Shown here one piece after another: positions 5,230 through 5,803 of a stretch of DNA of 5,803 bases (position 1 is its first letter; every line of letters starts with the position of its first letter). The notes under the pieces are model-generated. The model made no database searches and was not told the DNA's origin. It saw nothing but the letters and a program-made list of their open reading frames with translations. The stretch is taken from positions 1 through 5,803 of the forward strand of contig JAWVZU010000250.1 in the NCBI GenBank assembly GCA_033722075.1. Reading direction: 5' to 3'. A program made the translations under genes and the position numbers. This DNA comes from JAWVZU01 sp033722075 (GTDB lineage: Bacteria; Pseudomonadota; Gammaproteobacteria; Xanthomonadales; SZUA-38).

Positions 5230-5803
5230 ATGAATGCGAAGGCACTCTTCGCGCCGGCCGTCGTCGTCGGCGTGCTCGCACTGCTGCCGCTCGCGCGCCT
5301 GGTGGAATTGCCCGTCCTGGTGATGCTCGTCGCCGGACTTCATCTGCTCTGGCGTCATCGGGAACGGGCCCTGTTCGTCGGCGGCGGACTCACGGCCGCG
5401 CTGTTTGCCGCCTACTGGTCGCCCGCGCTCCTTGCCGGCGTCGATGCAGTCAATCCCGCCAAGTCCTGGGCTACCACGCTCGCGGTGGTCCGCTTTCTGC
5501 CGATGGCGCTCTGGATCGCCTGGGCACTCGACGAAGAACAGCGAACCCTGGTCCTCTACGCCAGCGGCGCAATCGTCGCTTTCTGGGCAGCCGACGCGCT
5601 GTTCCAGGCCGCGGTCGGATTCAACCTGCTCGGCATGCCGCTGAGTGACGAGCGGCTGAATGGAGTCTTCGGCACGACCAACATCAAGCTGGGCCATGTG
5701 CTGGCCGTGCTGTCCCCGCTGGCCATCGAGGCCGGCCGGCGCAGCGGCCGCCGCTGGCTGCTCGCCGGCGTCTATGGACTGTTGCTGGCGGCAATCATCC
5801 TCA
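5230..5803 (+). CDS. O-antigen ligase/polymerase-like (WaaL/Wzy family) inner-membrane protein (partial, runs off right edge)
   Basis: 191 codons visible, 3' end missing. Highly hydrophobic, with about six to seven apparent membrane segments (around 6-22, 25-41, 48-67, 82-100, 107-127, 154-168, 174-191). The stretch ADALFQAAVGFNLLGMPL (121-138) followed by RLNGVFGTT (142-150) and LGHVLAVLSP (154-163) matches the pattern before the Wzy_C core in O-antigen ligase family proteins, which attach or polymerise undecaprenyl-linked glycan on the periplasmic side. The signature periplasmic loop with catalytic residues should lie beyond the window, so ligase versus polymerase cannot be decided. ATG at 5230 is the best start (MNAKALFAP then a membrane segment), but no clear Shine-Dalgarno precedes it; TTG at 5215 and GTG at 5203 are in-frame alternatives. 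Divergent from the SGNH hydrolase gene. Confidence 0.78.
   Translation, partial: MNAKALFAPAVVVGVLALLPLARLVELPVLVMLVAGLHLLWRHRERALFVGGGLTAALFAAYWSPALLAGVDAVNPAKSWATTLAVVRFLPMALWIAWALDEEQRTLVLYASGAIVAFWAADALFQAAVGFNLLGMPLSDERLNGVFGTTNIKLGHVLAVLSPLAIEAGRRSGRRWLLAGVYGLLLAAIIL

Noticed and set aside
5130..5648. Overlapping frame (plus, about 172 codons) in the ligase-like region
   Set aside because: Its product is Arg-rich and hydrophilic, whereas the frame from 5230 gives regular membrane segments and family motifs.
1..5803. tRNA, rRNA, CRISPR arrays, insertion sequences or attachment sites
   Set aside because: No cloverleaf-like intergenic stretch, no regularly spaced repeats, no transposase and no long inverted repeats were seen; intergenic space totals only about 0.5 kb.

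Overview
The window is about 5.8 kb of GC-rich, tightly packed DNA, and the gene set and order indicate a gammaproteobacterium. Evidence is a coaBC-dut-phosphohexomutase run, a divergent radC, and a zinc-independent L28/L33 pair (rpmB-rpmG) close to the E. coli and Pseudomonas proteins. A Pseudomonas/Xanthomonas/Chromatiales-like lineage is the best inference; the window alone does not fix the genus.

Layout, left to right. (1) Positions 1-2618, minus strand: a three-gene overlapping operon coaBC > dut > membrane-anchored N-terminus of a probable AlgC-type phosphomannomutase/phosphoglucomutase, whose catalytic part lies off the left edge. coaBC and dut overlap by 35 bp; dut and the third gene share an ATGA. 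(2) 2619-2711: a 93-bp divergent spacer. (3) 2712-3386, plus: radC. (4) 3387-3481: a small GC hairpin, a 7-bp tandem repeat tract and a bidirectional intrinsic terminator separating radC from the convergent rpmG. (5) 3482-3885, minus: rpmB-rpmG, with a plausible promoter inside the end of the upstream gene and a ~90-nt leader that can be folded by eye. (6) 3988-5088, minus: a membrane-anchored SGNH (GDSL-like) hydrolase. (7) 5089-5229: a divergent spacer with a good extended -10 promoter pointing right. (8) 5230 to the right edge, plus: a polytopic O-antigen ligase/polymerase-like (WaaL/Wzy) protein, cut by the window end.

The central genes are housekeeping: coenzyme A synthesis, dUTP removal and two 50S proteins. 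The edges point to cell-surface carbohydrate: the phosphohexomutase supplies hexose-1-phosphates for LPS/exopolysaccharide, and the SGNH hydrolase next to an O-antigen ligase-like protein suggests modification and ligation of a surface glycan. No mobile element, tRNA, rRNA or CRISPR is seen. I found no convincing new multi-gene system. The best leads are the sensor-like extracytoplasmic domain on the phosphohexomutase, the SGNH/ligase pair and the rpmB leader.
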